A stretch of DNA of 64,000 nucleotides from Shewanella sediminis HAW-EB3 (lineage in GTDB: Bacteria > Pseudomonadota > Gammaproteobacteria > Enterobacterales > Shewanellaceae). This document shows positions 17,193 to 26,236 of the stretch, in pieces (the first letter of the stretch is position 1; each line of letters begins with the position of its first letter). The notes under the pieces were generated by a model. That model worked only from the letters and a program-made list of their open reading frames with translations. It was not told where the DNA came from and ran no database searches. Position numbers and translations under genes: made by a program. The stretch covers positions 2,294,001 through 2,358,000 of the forward strand of contig NC_009831.1 in NCBI RefSeq assembly GCF_000018025.1, written 5' to 3'.

Positions 17193-18251
17193 ATGACACC
17201 AGATCAAAAATTTGCACGCTGGATAAAGATATCAATGTTACTTTTTGTGATGATATTTTCATATTTTATTTTAGCCGATTTTAACATGCCACTGACTCAA
17301 CAGGCGATGGCAACCAGGGATGTGACTAAGGTTGCCCCTAGGATTAATGGGCCAATCGTCGCAATCAATGTTAAAAATAACCAAGTGGTAAGCAAAGGGG
17401 AGGTCCTGTTTTATATCGATTCGACCCCCTACCAACTTAACGTAGAGAAAGCGGCGTTAAACCTGGAGCAGACGCGAAAATCCAATGAAGAGCTGGATGC
17501 ATCTTTGGCGGCTGCGGCGGCCGAGGTCAAGGCCAGCAGCATCATAGCGCTGCAGAAGCAGGCCGATGCCAAGCGGGTTAACTCTCTGTTCGATCGTAAT
17601 GGCGTCTCACAGCAGCAAAAAGACAGCCTGGAAAGCGATGCGACGGCTGCGAAAGCGAACCTACTGGCAAGTAAAGCCCGCCTGAAAGAGTTAACGGTAC
17701 GTCGTGGCGAACTCGATGAAAACAACGTGAATCTACGCGTCGCGTTGAATCAGCTTAAACAAGCAAAGTTAAACCTGTCTTACACTCAGGTCAGAGCCAA
17801 GCAAGATGGAACAGTGACCAATCTTCAGCTTCAGGCCGGAGCCTACGCCAGCGCCGGACAACCTCTGCTCGCGCTGGTCTCATCAAAGATAGATATCATC
17901 GCCGATTTTCGTGAGAAGAGTTCACGACGAGCATCCAATGGCAGTCGCGCTTTGGTCGCCTTTGACGGCGAACCTGGACAGTTATATACGGCCCTTATTT
18001 CGAGCATGGATGCGGGGGTGAGCGTGGGCCAGTTCGATGCCAATGGCCAACTGGCAACGCCGACAGAATCTAATCGATGGGTTCGTGATGCCCAGCGCAT
18101 GCGTCTGCACCTTGATCTTGACGTTCCTTATCCCGACATCTTGCCATCGGGAGCCCAAGCCACGGTTCAGTTACTTCCTGATAATGCCGTCTTTTGTCTG
18201 CTTGCAAAAGTTCAAATTAACCTGCTGAGTTACCTGCACTATATCTACTAA
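17193..18251 (+). CDS. HlyD/EmrA-type membrane fusion protein
   Basis: 352 residues. One N-terminal membrane span (about 12-28) is followed by the lipoyl-type half-motif RDVTKVAPRINGPIVAINVKNNQVVSKGEVLFYID, a long alpha-helical hairpin rich in Ala, Lys and Gln (about 85-195) and the second half TQVRAKQDGTVTNLQLQAGAYASAGQPLLAL. Such proteins bridge an inner-membrane exporter to the periplasm or an outer-membrane channel. GGGGGAGG lies before the ATG. The C-terminus ends in a short unusual hydrophobic tail (LLAKVQINLLSYLHYIY), possibly altered relative to relatives. The partner is probably the DUF2955 protein 214 bp downstream. Confidence 0.88.
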   Translation: MTPDQKFARWIKISMLLFVMIFSYFILADFNMPLTQQAMATRDVTKVAPRINGPIVAINVKNNQVVSKGEVLFYIDSTPYQLNVEKAALNLEQTRKSNEELDASLAAAAAEVKASSIIALQKQADAKRVNSLFDRNGVSQQQKDSLESDATAAKANLLASKARLKELTVRRGELDENNVNLRVALNQLKQAKLNLSYTQVRAKQDGTVTNLQLQAGAYASAGQPLLALVSSKIDIIADFREKSSRRASNGSRALVAFDGEPGQLYTALISSMDAGVSVGQFDANGQLATPTESNRWVRDAQRMRLHLDLDVPYPDILPSGAQATVQLLPDNAVFCLLAKVQINLLSYLHYIY

Positions 18252-18467
18252 CATACTCATTGTTAATTCCATTTATTCGGTTATTAACCTCTGTTATTCG
18301 ATAGCAGTCTATTCGAAGACCTTGGGTTAACTCACTCTGGCTACAGCGCATTATCGGCTCCAAATAGTCCATGACTCGTACTCTGATGCGCCTGGTTCAG
18401 GCTCTTTAGATAAAAAGGTCTCGATGGACTCATTTCTTTTATTTATCTATATTCTGGGAGAGAGATG

Positions 18468-19538
18468 ATGAAATTATGGCATCACACGCTATCTGAAAAT
18501 GACATTCGCCAATGTCTTCGTATTGCAACGGGAGCGGGCATCGGCTTCTTCCTGTGTAAATTCTTTAACTGGAATTACGGCGTTTATTTTACGGTAACCC
18601 CCATTTTACTCCTGGGTATGATACCTAAAATGACTGGCCACGCCGCCCGGCAGTGCCTGGCTTCGGCGCTTGTGTGCGGGCTGGAAGTGGGCATATTCGG
18701 TGGTTTCTTTGGCGGTCATCCGGTGCTGATGTCTATCATCGTCTTCTTGCTTTTTTTATATAAATTTGCCTGCATGTCCAAGGGGAGTCTGTTTCTATTT
18801 GGGGCTAACGGTGTGCTGACTTTAAGTATTATGCTGAACTTTGCCAGTTATCCCACCACTGACCTAAATGAGCTGATTTTCACTAATATCGGTGCGAGCA
18901 TCTTAAGTGTGATGATCGCCTTCGCAATGACGGTACTTATTCCCAATATAGAAACCGACACAGGTGCCATAGCTGAGGATAAAACTAAAGCTCAACCTGA
19001 GCCACAACCTCTGCCTCAGCCCAAAAGCGGTAATCAGACTCGCCATGAAATGCTGATGGGAGCCACTATTGCAACCCTGTCGTTTCTCATGTTTCAGGTG
19101 TTTAACTTAAGTGATTCTATGTCCGCTCAAGCCACTAGCGTGCTCCTGCTATATCCTATGCATTGGAACGGGACGTTGGGATATGCAAAAAAGCGCGCCA
19201 TGGGCACCATCTTAGGTGTGGTAGTAAGCATGATTGGTCTGCTTTTCCTCTACAACTGGTCGGGAGAGCTGGAATTAGTTTTACCGCTATTGTGGATAGG
19301 ATTAATGTTATGTAGCTATACCCATGTCAAAGAGGGCGGCGGTTCCGGTGTCGGTTTCGGTGCACTTACCACATTGGCTATTCTGTTTGGCCAAAATCTG
19401 ACACCGGAGAACGATTTCTTCTTCAGTGCGCTATATCGGATCAACAGTGTTTTATTTGCCATCGTCGTGACCCTGCTGGCGTGCTATCTCATCCATCGTC
19501 TGCTTAATAGCTTCGAAGTGACGCGGTATGGTCAATAG
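18468..19538 (+). CDS. DUF2955/FUSC-like inner-membrane protein
   Basis: About 356 residues with two blocks of hydrophobic spans (about 20-165 and 200-345) divided by a cytoplasmic Gln/Pro-rich linker (QPEPQPLPQPK). This is the DUF2955 arrangement, a relative of the AaeB/FUSC aromatic-acid exporters that carry a duplicated membrane half. DUF2955 genes commonly follow a HlyD-type gene, as here. The start is ATGATG at 18465/18468 after GGGAGAG. Together with the fusion protein it is likely to form an efflux pump under SlyA-type control. The substrate is not known; phenolic acids are an inference from relatives. Confidence 0.82.
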   Translation: MKLWHHTLSENDIRQCLRIATGAGIGFFLCKFFNWNYGVYFTVTPILLLGMIPKMTGHAARQCLASALVCGLEVGIFGGFFGGHPVLMSIIVFLLFLYKFACMSKGSLFLFGANGVLTLSIMLNFASYPTTDLNELIFTNIGASILSVMIAFAMTVLIPNIETDTGAIAEDKTKAQPEPQPLPQPKSGNQTRHEMLMGATIATLSFLMFQVFNLSDSMSAQATSVLLLYPMHWNGTLGYAKKRAMGTILGVVVSMIGLLFLYNWSGELELVLPLLWIGLMLCSYTHVKEGGGSGVGFGALTTLAILFGQNLTPENDFFFSALYRINSVLFAIVVTLLACYLIHRLLNSFEVTRYGQ

Positions 19539-19620
19539 GAGGTACGAGTTGCGAGCTGCTAGCTTTGAGTCGCGAGCTAACTGTCAGATTTTCGTTAGTT
19601 CGTTATTGTAAGAATTTTGT

Positions 19621-20289
19621 CTATTTATTACTTTGGTTCATCGATAGAAAAGTGGTTAGCGCCTCAATATCTTTCACATGTAGTTGATTCTCAACCTTCT
19701 CTATAAGTGCCATATCGAGCAGTTGGTTCACAACCCGGCTATATACACGCTCTGAGCAGCCAAAACGTTCAGCTTCTTTGTAAACATGAGAAAAGCTGAC
19801 TGCAGGCTTTGCACCGATAAAGCGTTGCTGAAAGTCCCATGCAATATTATAGATAAGTGGATGAAGAAAGCGGTTCATTGTCATCGTCATTCCGGCCTGA
19901 TAACGGCTGGAAAGGGCCTGACTCATCCATATTCCAACACTTGGATCGACTTGAAGTATCTCGGTCATTAATTTCGCGGGCAAGACTTTTGTTTGAACAA
20001 TTTCACTTGCTTTCACATTGAATTGGCATGGACTTGAGGTTAAGTATTCCACTTCGCCAAAAAGATGATGTTCGACGACGTTAAGCCCCAGATTATATAT
20101 TCGTCCGTTGTTAGCCGTATAATCTATGGTGAACTTTCCTGACTCAACCCAAAAGAGTTCAAGGATCTCCTGTCCCTGATGAAGTAGATATTCGCAAGGG
20201 TAGAATACCTTAGTTTTAAGGGCGCGTAGCTCAATTTCCCGACAAAATATTTTAAAGCCTTGCTCTGCTAATGAGTTTATTGAATCCAT
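19621..20289 (-). CDS. Crp/Fnr-family transcriptional regulator
   Basis: 222 residues. The N-terminal part is a cyclic-nucleotide-binding-like beta roll (FYPCEYLLHQGQEILELFWVESGKFTIDY, then GEVEYL), and the C-terminal part is a Crp-type winged helix (FSHVYKEAERFGCSERVYSRVVNQLLDMALIEKV). No cysteine cluster typical of Fnr is seen, and the cAMP-contact residues are not obviously kept, so the ligand is unknown. It is divergent from deoD across 209 bp that contains TTATCGATAA at 20385-20394, a perfect palindrome that could be an operator. It may control nucleoside salvage, judging only from location. Confidence 0.85.
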   Translation of the reverse strand: MDSINSLAEQGFKIFCREIELRALKTKVFYPCEYLLHQGQEILELFWVESGKFTIDYTANNGRIYNLGLNVVEHHLFGEVEYLTSSPCQFNVKASEIVQTKVLPAKLMTEILQVDPSVGIWMSQALSSRYQAGMTMTMNRFLHPLIYNIAWDFQQRFIGAKPAVSFSHVYKEAERFGCSERVYSRVVNQLLDMALIEKVENQLHVKDIEALTTFLSMNQSNK

Positions 20290-20498
20290 CTATACCTCAA
20301 CATTGCCCTTATCGACCTAACCCTATTATTTAATCATAGCTAAGCCAATTACACCCAGACAAATGTCCTGAGAACTGCATAACGTTATCGATAAGATAAA
20401 AATAATTTGGTCGAGATAACCCTCAGGTCTTCTGAGCAAGTCATCGATTTGATGCGTGATAACTCATAAATCCTAACTTTAAAAAAAGAGGTGTAACC

Positions 20499-21206
20499 GT
20501 GACTCCACATATTAATGCAAGCTTAAATGATATTGCAGAAATCGTACTCATGCCGGGCGATCCCCTGCGGGCTAAGTATATAGCAGAGAACTATTTAGAA
20601 GATGCCAGGCTAGTGAGCGATGTAAGAAACATGTTCGCTTTCACCGGCTTCTATAAAGGCGTTAGGATCAGTGTGATGGGCCATGGCATGGGGATCCCAT
20701 CCGTCTCTATCTATGCTCATGAATTGATCCATGAATATGGCGCTAAGAAGCTTATCAGGGTAGGGAGCTGCGGTGGGGTGGCCGAAGATATTAACCTCAG
20801 GGATATTATTGTCGTTAATGCAGCTTCTACCGGTTCCGGGACCAATAGGGCAAGGTTTGCCGGTTATGATTACGCCTCGGTTCCCGATTTTGAGATGTTA
20901 AAAAACTGCTGGCAAACTGCCGACGAGCTCCAAACTAAAGTGAGAGTCGGTGGTATTTTTACTAACGACTTCTTTTATGGTGATCCAGATAATCTGCTTC
21001 CGGCTTTACAGAAAATGAATATTTTGGCGATGGACATGGAATCTGCGGCACTCTTTGCCATTGCTGCAGAGAGCCGTGTGCAGGCTCTGAGTATCATTAC
21101 AGTCTCTGATCATGTCGTCAAAGGCGGTGAGATGAGTGTGCTTGAGAGGCAGACAACCTTCGATCAGATGATGGTATTGGCACTTGAAACGGCGATAAGG
21201 GATTGA
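20499..21206 (+). CDS. deoD: Purine nucleoside phosphorylase, DeoD type
   Basis: 235 residues, the normal length. The conserved blocks are present: LMPGDPLRAKYIAENYL (phosphate loop), GHGMGIPSVSIYAHELI, LIRVGSCGG, and AMDMESAALF with the nucleoside-binding Met-Glu pair, then SDHVV with the catalytic aspartate. It cleaves purine (deoxy)nucleosides with phosphate to base and pentose 1-phosphate. The GTG start follows AGAGGTG. It is not with deoA, deoB or deoC, so it may be an additional paralogue. A lipoprotein 5'-nucleotidase gene converges on it, which fits scavenging of extracellular nucleotides. Confidence 0.95.
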   Translation: MTPHINASLNDIAEIVLMPGDPLRAKYIAENYLEDARLVSDVRNMFAFTGFYKGVRISVMGHGMGIPSVSIYAHELIHEYGAKKLIRVGSCGGVAEDINLRDIIVVNAASTGSGTNRARFAGYDYASVPDFEMLKNCWQTADELQTKVRVGGIFTNDFFYGDPDNLLPALQKMNILAMDMESAALFAIAAESRVQALSIITVSDHVVKGGEMSVLERQTTFDQMMVLALETAIRD

Positions 21207-21213
21207 TTAACAA

Positions 21214-21249
21214 CCATTAGTGCGCTTTTGGTTTCAAGCGCACTAATGG
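21214..21249 (+). terminator. Strong hairpin after deoD
   Basis: CCATTAGTGCGCTT and AAGCGCACTAATGG form a perfect 14-bp stem with an 8-base loop, 8 bp after the stop. There is no T run on the plus strand, so it is a likely but atypical terminator or a 3' stabiliser. Confidence 0.6.
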
Positions 21250-21276
21250 CATCGGTATTGCTCTGCATCCGATATT

Positions 21277-21303
21277 AAAAAAATGCCACCGTTGAAGGTG
21301 GCA
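21277..21303 (-). terminator. Rho-independent terminator of the nucleotidase gene
   Basis: On the minus strand TGCCACC, loop TTCAAC, GGTGGCA and seven Ts follow the stop of the 5'-nucleotidase by about 60 bp. Confidence 0.88.
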
Positions 21304-21362
21304 AAGGGGTGGGTAGGACAAAAATACCATTCAGAGACATACCCTAAATGGCATAAGCACAG

Positions 21363-23069
21363 TTACTGTGAAATTTTACAACCTGTGACACTCTCGGAGT
21401 TTTGATAAACGATATCCCCCGGCACCGGGGCGAACTCGCCACTGGATATCGTCCCCCTGTCGGCGAGGAAGTCTTTCAGGGCTTTTTCATCTGTGATCCC
21501 CAGATCCACAGTAGAGAGTTTAGGGTAACTGTCGCCGCCAGAGGCGCTGTAGCTGGGTACAGTGAAGGTGTAGCTTGCATCATTACTAAACCCCTTACCG
21601 TTGATATCGCTGATATCGACCTGCTGCTCCTGACAATCTACAGTCATCTTGATGCCTGACAGTTGGGCATACCCGCCGGAGCCGACCTGTTTAGTGGCAA
21701 CAACATTGAGATACTCTGTCACCTCCGCTCCCGTGAACTCGCTTAAGGTGATGGTATTGCCGAAGGGTTGTACGGTTAATACGTCCCGGTAGGTAATGTC
21801 ACCCGCTTCGATAGAGGCACGAATACCGCCTGAATTCATAACCGCAAAATCGGCATTGACTAAGGAACTATTTGAGCGTGCGATAAGGTGACCAAGTTCT
21901 ATCTGCCTGTCACTTTTTCCACGAGCCAAGGTATCCTGGGTGAAGGCAATCTTTTCATCGAGTTGTTCCTCCCCCTTCTCTTTGAAAGGCTTAAGGAAGG
22001 CTTTGACATATAGATCGGGCTTAATCTTATCGCCGACCAAAATCCGATCGCCGTTTTCGTCTTTTACTTTTAAATTTACCGGAATTAATTGGTAACTGGC
22101 CAGATGAAGTTTACCGCCATAGAATTCGAAATCTGCCTGCCCTACATACTTCCCCCACTCATAGGCTTGCATTATATGCGTGCCATTTTGCTGATCGGGA
22201 ATACATTCATCTCCGGGTTGGAAGTTGGCATAGTCATTGGTGCCGGATTCCATGCACACAGGGTTTTGTGAGTGACCGCCAAAGACCGCTTGCAGTTGCC
22301 CCTCAGATAATGCTCTGGCAAGCGCGACATCGCCGGGAGCATTGCTGCCGCTTTGTCCATCGGCGTAATGTCCCATGTGTGTCGTTGCAAAAATAACGTC
22401 GGCAGCGTTGTCCTGCTCAATCTCAGCGATGACTTTCTTGATCTCATCTTTAGGATCGGTAAAGGTGAGATCGCCGACTATCTCCGGGTTACCTATAGTG
22501 GCGGTATCTTCCGTTGTAAGACCAATAACAGCCACTCTAAGCCCATTGATGTCGAAAATTTTATATGCATCGAAATAGCGAACCAGAGATTCATCTCCCT
22601 CTTCATTGACCTCTTTTTTATAAATATTCGCGGCGAGCCAAGGAAAATCAGACCATCTCCTTTGCTGCTCCACCACTGATAGCGAGTTGTCAAACTCATG
22701 ATTACCTACAGCCATCGCATCGTAACCGATGAGATTCATACCTCGAAAATCCGGCTCAGCGTTTTGTAGATCAGACTCGGGAACCCCTGTATTGATATCT
22801 CCCCCAGAGAGCAAGATGGTTTCACCGCCATCTGAAGAGACCTGGTTGCGGATCTGTTCGACTAATGTCTTACGGGCGGCCATGCCATACTCGCCATGTT
22901 TGTTTTCCCAAAATCGCCCGTGATTATCATTAGTGTGGAGTACGGTAAACTTTATACAGTTATCTTCACCGCAGACCTCTTCTACGTCGGTGTTACCACT
23001 GTCATTACAACCGACTAGTGCTGCAAGAATGGCTGCCGATATCAGACTTTTTACTACTTTATGTTTCAC
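21363..23069 (-). CDS. 5'-nucleotidase/UDP-sugar hydrolase family lipoprotein
   Basis: 568 residues. A lipobox (LAALVGC, Cys at 21) shows a lipid-anchored, probably outer-membrane protein. The N-terminal metallophosphatase domain has the metal motifs HTNDNHGRF, GGDINTG, GNHEFDN and HMGHYADG. The C-terminal 5_nucleotid_C domain has NSGGIRASI and DVLTVQPFGNTI, which form the substrate pocket. The family (UshA, NutA) removes phosphate from external nucleotides so that nucleosides can be taken up. The expected hinge linker lies near residue 330. It converges with deoD. The symbol ushA is possible but not certain. Confidence 0.92.
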   Translation of the reverse strand: MKHKVVKSLISAAILAALVGCNDSGNTDVEEVCGEDNCIKFTVLHTNDNHGRFWENKHGEYGMAARKTLVEQIRNQVSSDGGETILLSGGDINTGVPESDLQNAEPDFRGMNLIGYDAMAVGNHEFDNSLSVVEQQRRWSDFPWLAANIYKKEVNEEGDESLVRYFDAYKIFDINGLRVAVIGLTTEDTATIGNPEIVGDLTFTDPKDEIKKVIAEIEQDNAADVIFATTHMGHYADGQSGSNAPGDVALARALSEGQLQAVFGGHSQNPVCMESGTNDYANFQPGDECIPDQQNGTHIMQAYEWGKYVGQADFEFYGGKLHLASYQLIPVNLKVKDENGDRILVGDKIKPDLYVKAFLKPFKEKGEEQLDEKIAFTQDTLARGKSDRQIELGHLIARSNSSLVNADFAVMNSGGIRASIEAGDITYRDVLTVQPFGNTITLSEFTGAEVTEYLNVVATKQVGSGGYAQLSGIKMTVDCQEQQVDISDINGKGFSNDASYTFTVPSYSASGGDSYPKLSTVDLGITDEKALKDFLADRGTISSGEFAPVPGDIVYQNSESVTGCKISQ

Positions 23070-23501
23070 TGTTGACCCCTTTATTATTCTCTTTAAATTG
23101 ATGAAGTTTTTGTAAATGGTATTTAGAATATTGTGAGTTAAAAAACATTTGATTAACTCTGATGCTACTTTGTCCCTGGCATTATTTTCAGGACAATTGT
23201 CGGGGTTTGTGTGAAGTTTTGTTACGTCTGTGCGAAGGGAGAAACAGCGGAATTAACAGGGACATAAACTGAGGTATGAACCGTGATACTCTATTTACAG
23301 TCAGTTTTAGTCGCTGGATGTTTCGGTAGAGATCTGATTTAATGCATTGGACCTAAGCTTAAAGCGAATGCCCTCGAGCCGTTCGTTATCAGCTCATGCT
23401 CCCCAGAAGAAAAGCACTAATTGGAGTTAGACCTGTTTCACACTAAAACGCTCAAATCCTTGCACACAGCGAGTTTGCTTCCAGTGAATTCAAGGGAAAA
23501 A
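23070..23501. other. Intergenic promoter region
   Basis: About 430 bases that hold the promoters of the nucleotidase (minus) and the His-rich gene (plus). I see no gene or strong operator. A TTG at 23421 is in frame with the next gene but has no ribosome site. Confidence 0.4.
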
Positions 23502-23921
23502 GTGCATTCTAAGTTAACACTGGCTATCTTGCTGGTGGTCTTAATGTGTCAGGTTTTAGCGACGGGCTCCGCTTTCTCCGTTCAATATTCCGATGGCGAG
23601 CACCCTATGGGCATAGATGTTAATCATCATCATGTTCATGGCGTAAGTGAAAGCTCAGGCTCATCTGGTGATAGTCTGGTCCATGGTCATGAGAATACTG
23701 CCTTCAATGCCACCGAACCCGTTTTTGACTTTTTTTCAGAGCCAGTCTCTGAGCCTTTGGAAGCGGAGCATGAGCACGCGAACCATTCCCATACCCCGTC
23801 GCATCCGCCGGTAGACGCTGTTTTTATGACGAGCTTTTTCCAGTCTGAAACGCTTATCGACGACGATATCTCTTACCTTAACCTGCGTTACGCGCCACCG
23901 ATCCCCCCTCCGCACGCATAG
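23502..23921 (+). CDS. Secreted histidine-rich protein upstream of a HupE-like gene
   Basis: 139 residues from the GTG at 23502, chosen because AAGGGA lies just before it and the next residues make a signal peptide (KLTLAILLVVLMCQVLATGSAF). An in-frame TTG at 23421 is less likely. The mature part is rich in His with acidic residues: DVNHHHVHG, LVHGHEN, EAEHEHANHSHTPSH. Such runs bind divalent metals. It ends with a Pro tail (APPIPPPHA). No family is recognised. The next two genes are a HupE/UreJ_2-type membrane protein and an anchored periplasmic protein, so a metal-sensing or metal-buffering role in that cluster is inferred. Confidence 0.65.
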   Translation: MHSKLTLAILLVVLMCQVLATGSAFSVQYSDGEHPMGIDVNHHHVHGVSESSGSSGDSLVHGHENTAFNATEPVFDFFSEPVSEPLEAEHEHANHSHTPSHPPVDAVFMTSFFQSETLIDDDISYLNLRYAPPIPPPHA

Positions 23922-24117
23922 CATCTACTCTTTTTTGCGAGCTCTCTCTTTCATACCAAGCAGTCTCTTTATCGTGGACTTTATTTGTAATGAAAGGCGC
24001 TCGCCATAGCAAACTATATGGACATGTTTCAGGCCGCTTTACCGCTGACAACTGTCCTGCATTTAACGGATTAGTCCTCTATTTTACGGACTGAACCGAC
24101 GTTTTGGAGTATGTGTA

Positions 24118-24825
24118 ATGAGCCAATCTTTGGCCCACACCATGAAATTAATGGTGAGTTTATTGGTGGTTATCTTAGGAGTATTTGCTTCGTTTTCCCT
24201 GTCGGCCCACGGGGTCGATGAGGATACCAAGCAGTTTTTAATCCTGAATGAAGGGGTATCAATTCTTCCCTTTATCTATATCGGTGCCAAGCATATGGTG
24301 ACGGGATACGATCACCTGCTGTTTCTTGTGGGAGTGATCTTCTTCCTCTTCAGAGGTAAAGATGTGTTGCTGTATGTCAGCCTGTTTACCTTAGGGCACA
24401 GTATCACTCTGCTATTTGGTGTTCTCAGTGATATTCAGATCAATGCCTACCTTATCGATGCCATCATCGGCTTCTCGATTGTCTATAAAGGTTTCGATAA
24501 CTTGGGTGGTTTTAAGCGACTGTTTGGCTTTCAGCCCAATACTAAGCTGGCCGTGATGATCTTTGGACTGTTCCATGGTTTTGGCTTAGCCACCAAAATT
24601 CAGGAGTTTAATCTGCCCCAGGAGGGGTTGGTACCCAATATTCTTGCGTTTAATGTCGGCGTGGAGGTCGGTCAATTCCTGGCGTTGGGTGTGGTCCTTA
24701 TCCTGATGAGTTTTTGGCGTCGTCACAGGAGTTATCTTAAGTTTTCTACTGCGGCAAATACCCTGTTGATGAGCGCTGGCATGATGCTGGTGGGCTTTCA
24801 GTTAACGGGCTACTTTACCGGTTAG
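24118..24825 (+). CDS. HupE/UreJ_2-family membrane protein
   Basis: 235 residues with a signal-like N-terminal helix and about six further hydrophobic spans. The family mark is clear: HMVTGYDHLLFLVGVIFFLF, then LFTLGHSITLLFG and FGLFHGFGLA, with His residues inside membrane helices. HupE and UreJ members are nickel (or cobalt) permeases linked to hydrogenase or urease, but the UreJ_2 branch is broader and its substrate is often unknown. It lies between a His-rich secreted protein and an anchored protein, in the same direction, with gaps of about 200 and 110 bp. Transport of a divalent metal is the best inference. Confidence 0.82.
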   Translation: MSQSLAHTMKLMVSLLVVILGVFASFSLSAHGVDEDTKQFLILNEGVSILPFIYIGAKHMVTGYDHLLFLVGVIFFLFRGKDVLLYVSLFTLGHSITLLFGVLSDIQINAYLIDAIIGFSIVYKGFDNLGGFKRLFGFQPNTKLAVMIFGLFHGFGLATKIQEFNLPQEGLVPNILAFNVGVEVGQFLALGVVLILMSFWRRHRSYLKFSTAANTLLMSAGMMLVGFQLTGYFTG

Positions 24826-24937
24826 CACTCTGACTAAAGCTACTTAATCAAGCCATTTAATCAGGCCACTCAGTCAAACTGTTGGCCATAGGCTAACAGA
24901 ATTAGAATGGGCTCAACTCTGGGCCGAAGGAATTAGC

Positions 24938-25639
24938 ATGACAACGAACAATATGAATACAAGTACGAGTACAAACATGAATGCAGGCGGTGAGAGAGTC
25001 AACGGGATCCCGGTTCATTCGACGGCGACCTTAATCAAGGCGAGCATCGGGGCAACGGTTATTGCAGCTGTAGTGTTCGTCACGGCAATTTTACCTGCCG
25101 AGTACAACATAGATCCGACCGGTATAGGTCAGATGTCTGGTTTAACCTCATTGGCACAGGCTGCTTCCGTATCTGCTGAGCCTGCAATAAGCACAGATAC
25201 AATCAGTAAAATTAGTACGGGAACAGTCCAAAAGGAGGAGACGGTTATCGCCTTCGAACAGGGCGCAACACTTGCCAATGCGCCCTCTGTGGCAGAGATA
25301 GCACAGATGCGTCAAACGCCGGGAGTGAGAAGTGATACCGTCAAAATTGATATTCCTGCCGGCAAAGGGCTTGAGTATAAGTTGTTGATGGATGAGTTTG
25401 TCCATTTAGAGTATGAGTGGAGTACGGGTGGCGAAGCGCTGTATTTCGATTTCCACGGTGAGCCAAAGGGCGATACCACAGGCTATTTCGAGAGTTTCTC
25501 TATCACCACCTCAGATAAGATGAAGGGCTCGCTCACCACGCCTTTCGCCGGTTCTCACGGCTGGTATTGGAAGAATAAGACTAGCTCACCGATCACTGTG
25601 ACCCTATCGACCAAAGGGGACTATACGATCAAGGGTTAA
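24938..25639 (+). CDS. Single-span membrane-anchored periplasmic protein
   Basis: 233 residues. A hydrophilic N-terminus of about 30 residues rich in Asn, Thr and Met precedes one membrane span (ATLIKASIGATVIAAVVFVTAIL, about 29-52). The periplasmic part has a helical region and then a beta-rich domain (VKIDIPAGKGLEYKLLMDE, YFDFHGEPKGDTTGYFESF, GSHGWYWKN). Proteins of this type are annotated as transmembrane anchor proteins near HupE-like genes or metal-efflux systems. Function is not established. The aromatic and His residues in the C-terminal domain (FHGE, GSHGWYW) could bind metal; that is a guess. It ends the three-gene cluster. Confidence 0.7.
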   Translation: MTTNNMNTSTSTNMNAGGERVNGIPVHSTATLIKASIGATVIAAVVFVTAILPAEYNIDPTGIGQMSGLTSLAQAASVSAEPAISTDTISKISTGTVQKEETVIAFEQGATLANAPSVAEIAQMRQTPGVRSDTVKIDIPAGKGLEYKLLMDEFVHLEYEWSTGGEALYFDFHGEPKGDTTGYFESFSITTSDKMKGSLTTPFAGSHGWYWKNKTSSPITVTLSTKGDYTIKG

Positions 25640-25829
25640 CTATTCCTGAGCCGGGCAAGGGGTAAGCATTCCTCAGGCCTTGCTTTGATACTAATGCTCA
25701 AACGCAATGCGCATCGGCATCCGGTGCGCTTTTTTACGCTATGGGGCCATTATATATTTATTGATTGTCCTTCCTTTAGGGTATTATACCAATCGATTAT
25801 TGCGACGCTATTTCTGACTATTGAGCTTT

Positions 25830-26132
25830 ATGACTATTGAAGTAACAAATTTACCCGATCCCCAGATGACCTGTTCAACTTGCCAGGCTTGTTGTTGCCA
25901 CCTCGAAGTGATGATTATCTCTGATACGGGGGTACCGCCTGAATACATAGTCTCGGATGAGTTTAATGGTGACGTTATGGCGCGTTTAGATGACGGTTTG
26001 TGTATCGCGGCCGACCGCGACACCCTGTTATGTACGATTTACGAAAATCGTCCCTGGATCTGCAGAGAGTTTGAAATGGGCTCTTACGAGTGCAGCATCG
26101 AACGTAAAAATATCACTACCTTAGATAAATAA
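25830..26132 (+). CDS. YkgJ-family cysteine-cluster protein
   Basis: 100 residues from the ATG at 25830 (a TTG at 25821 would add three residues). Eight cysteines include CSTCQACC near the N-terminus and CTIYENRPWICREF in the centre, the pattern of the YkgJ/CxxCxxCC zinc- or iron-chelating domain. The domain is small, cytoplasmic and of unclear role. It is monocistronic, convergent with hypA, and has no obvious operon partner. Confidence 0.85.
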   Translation: MTIEVTNLPDPQMTCSTCQACCCHLEVMIISDTGVPPEYIVSDEFNGDVMARLDDGLCIAADRDTLLCTIYENRPWICREFEMGSYECSIERKNITTLDK

Positions 26133-26236
26133 TTGTTCTTTATCTGTCTGTTGTACTCTAATTTTGTCATCTATTAATTGCGAATAGAGTGAGCTGGGGT
26201 AGCTCATTGTGAGCTTATCCCTGGTGATACAAAGGC

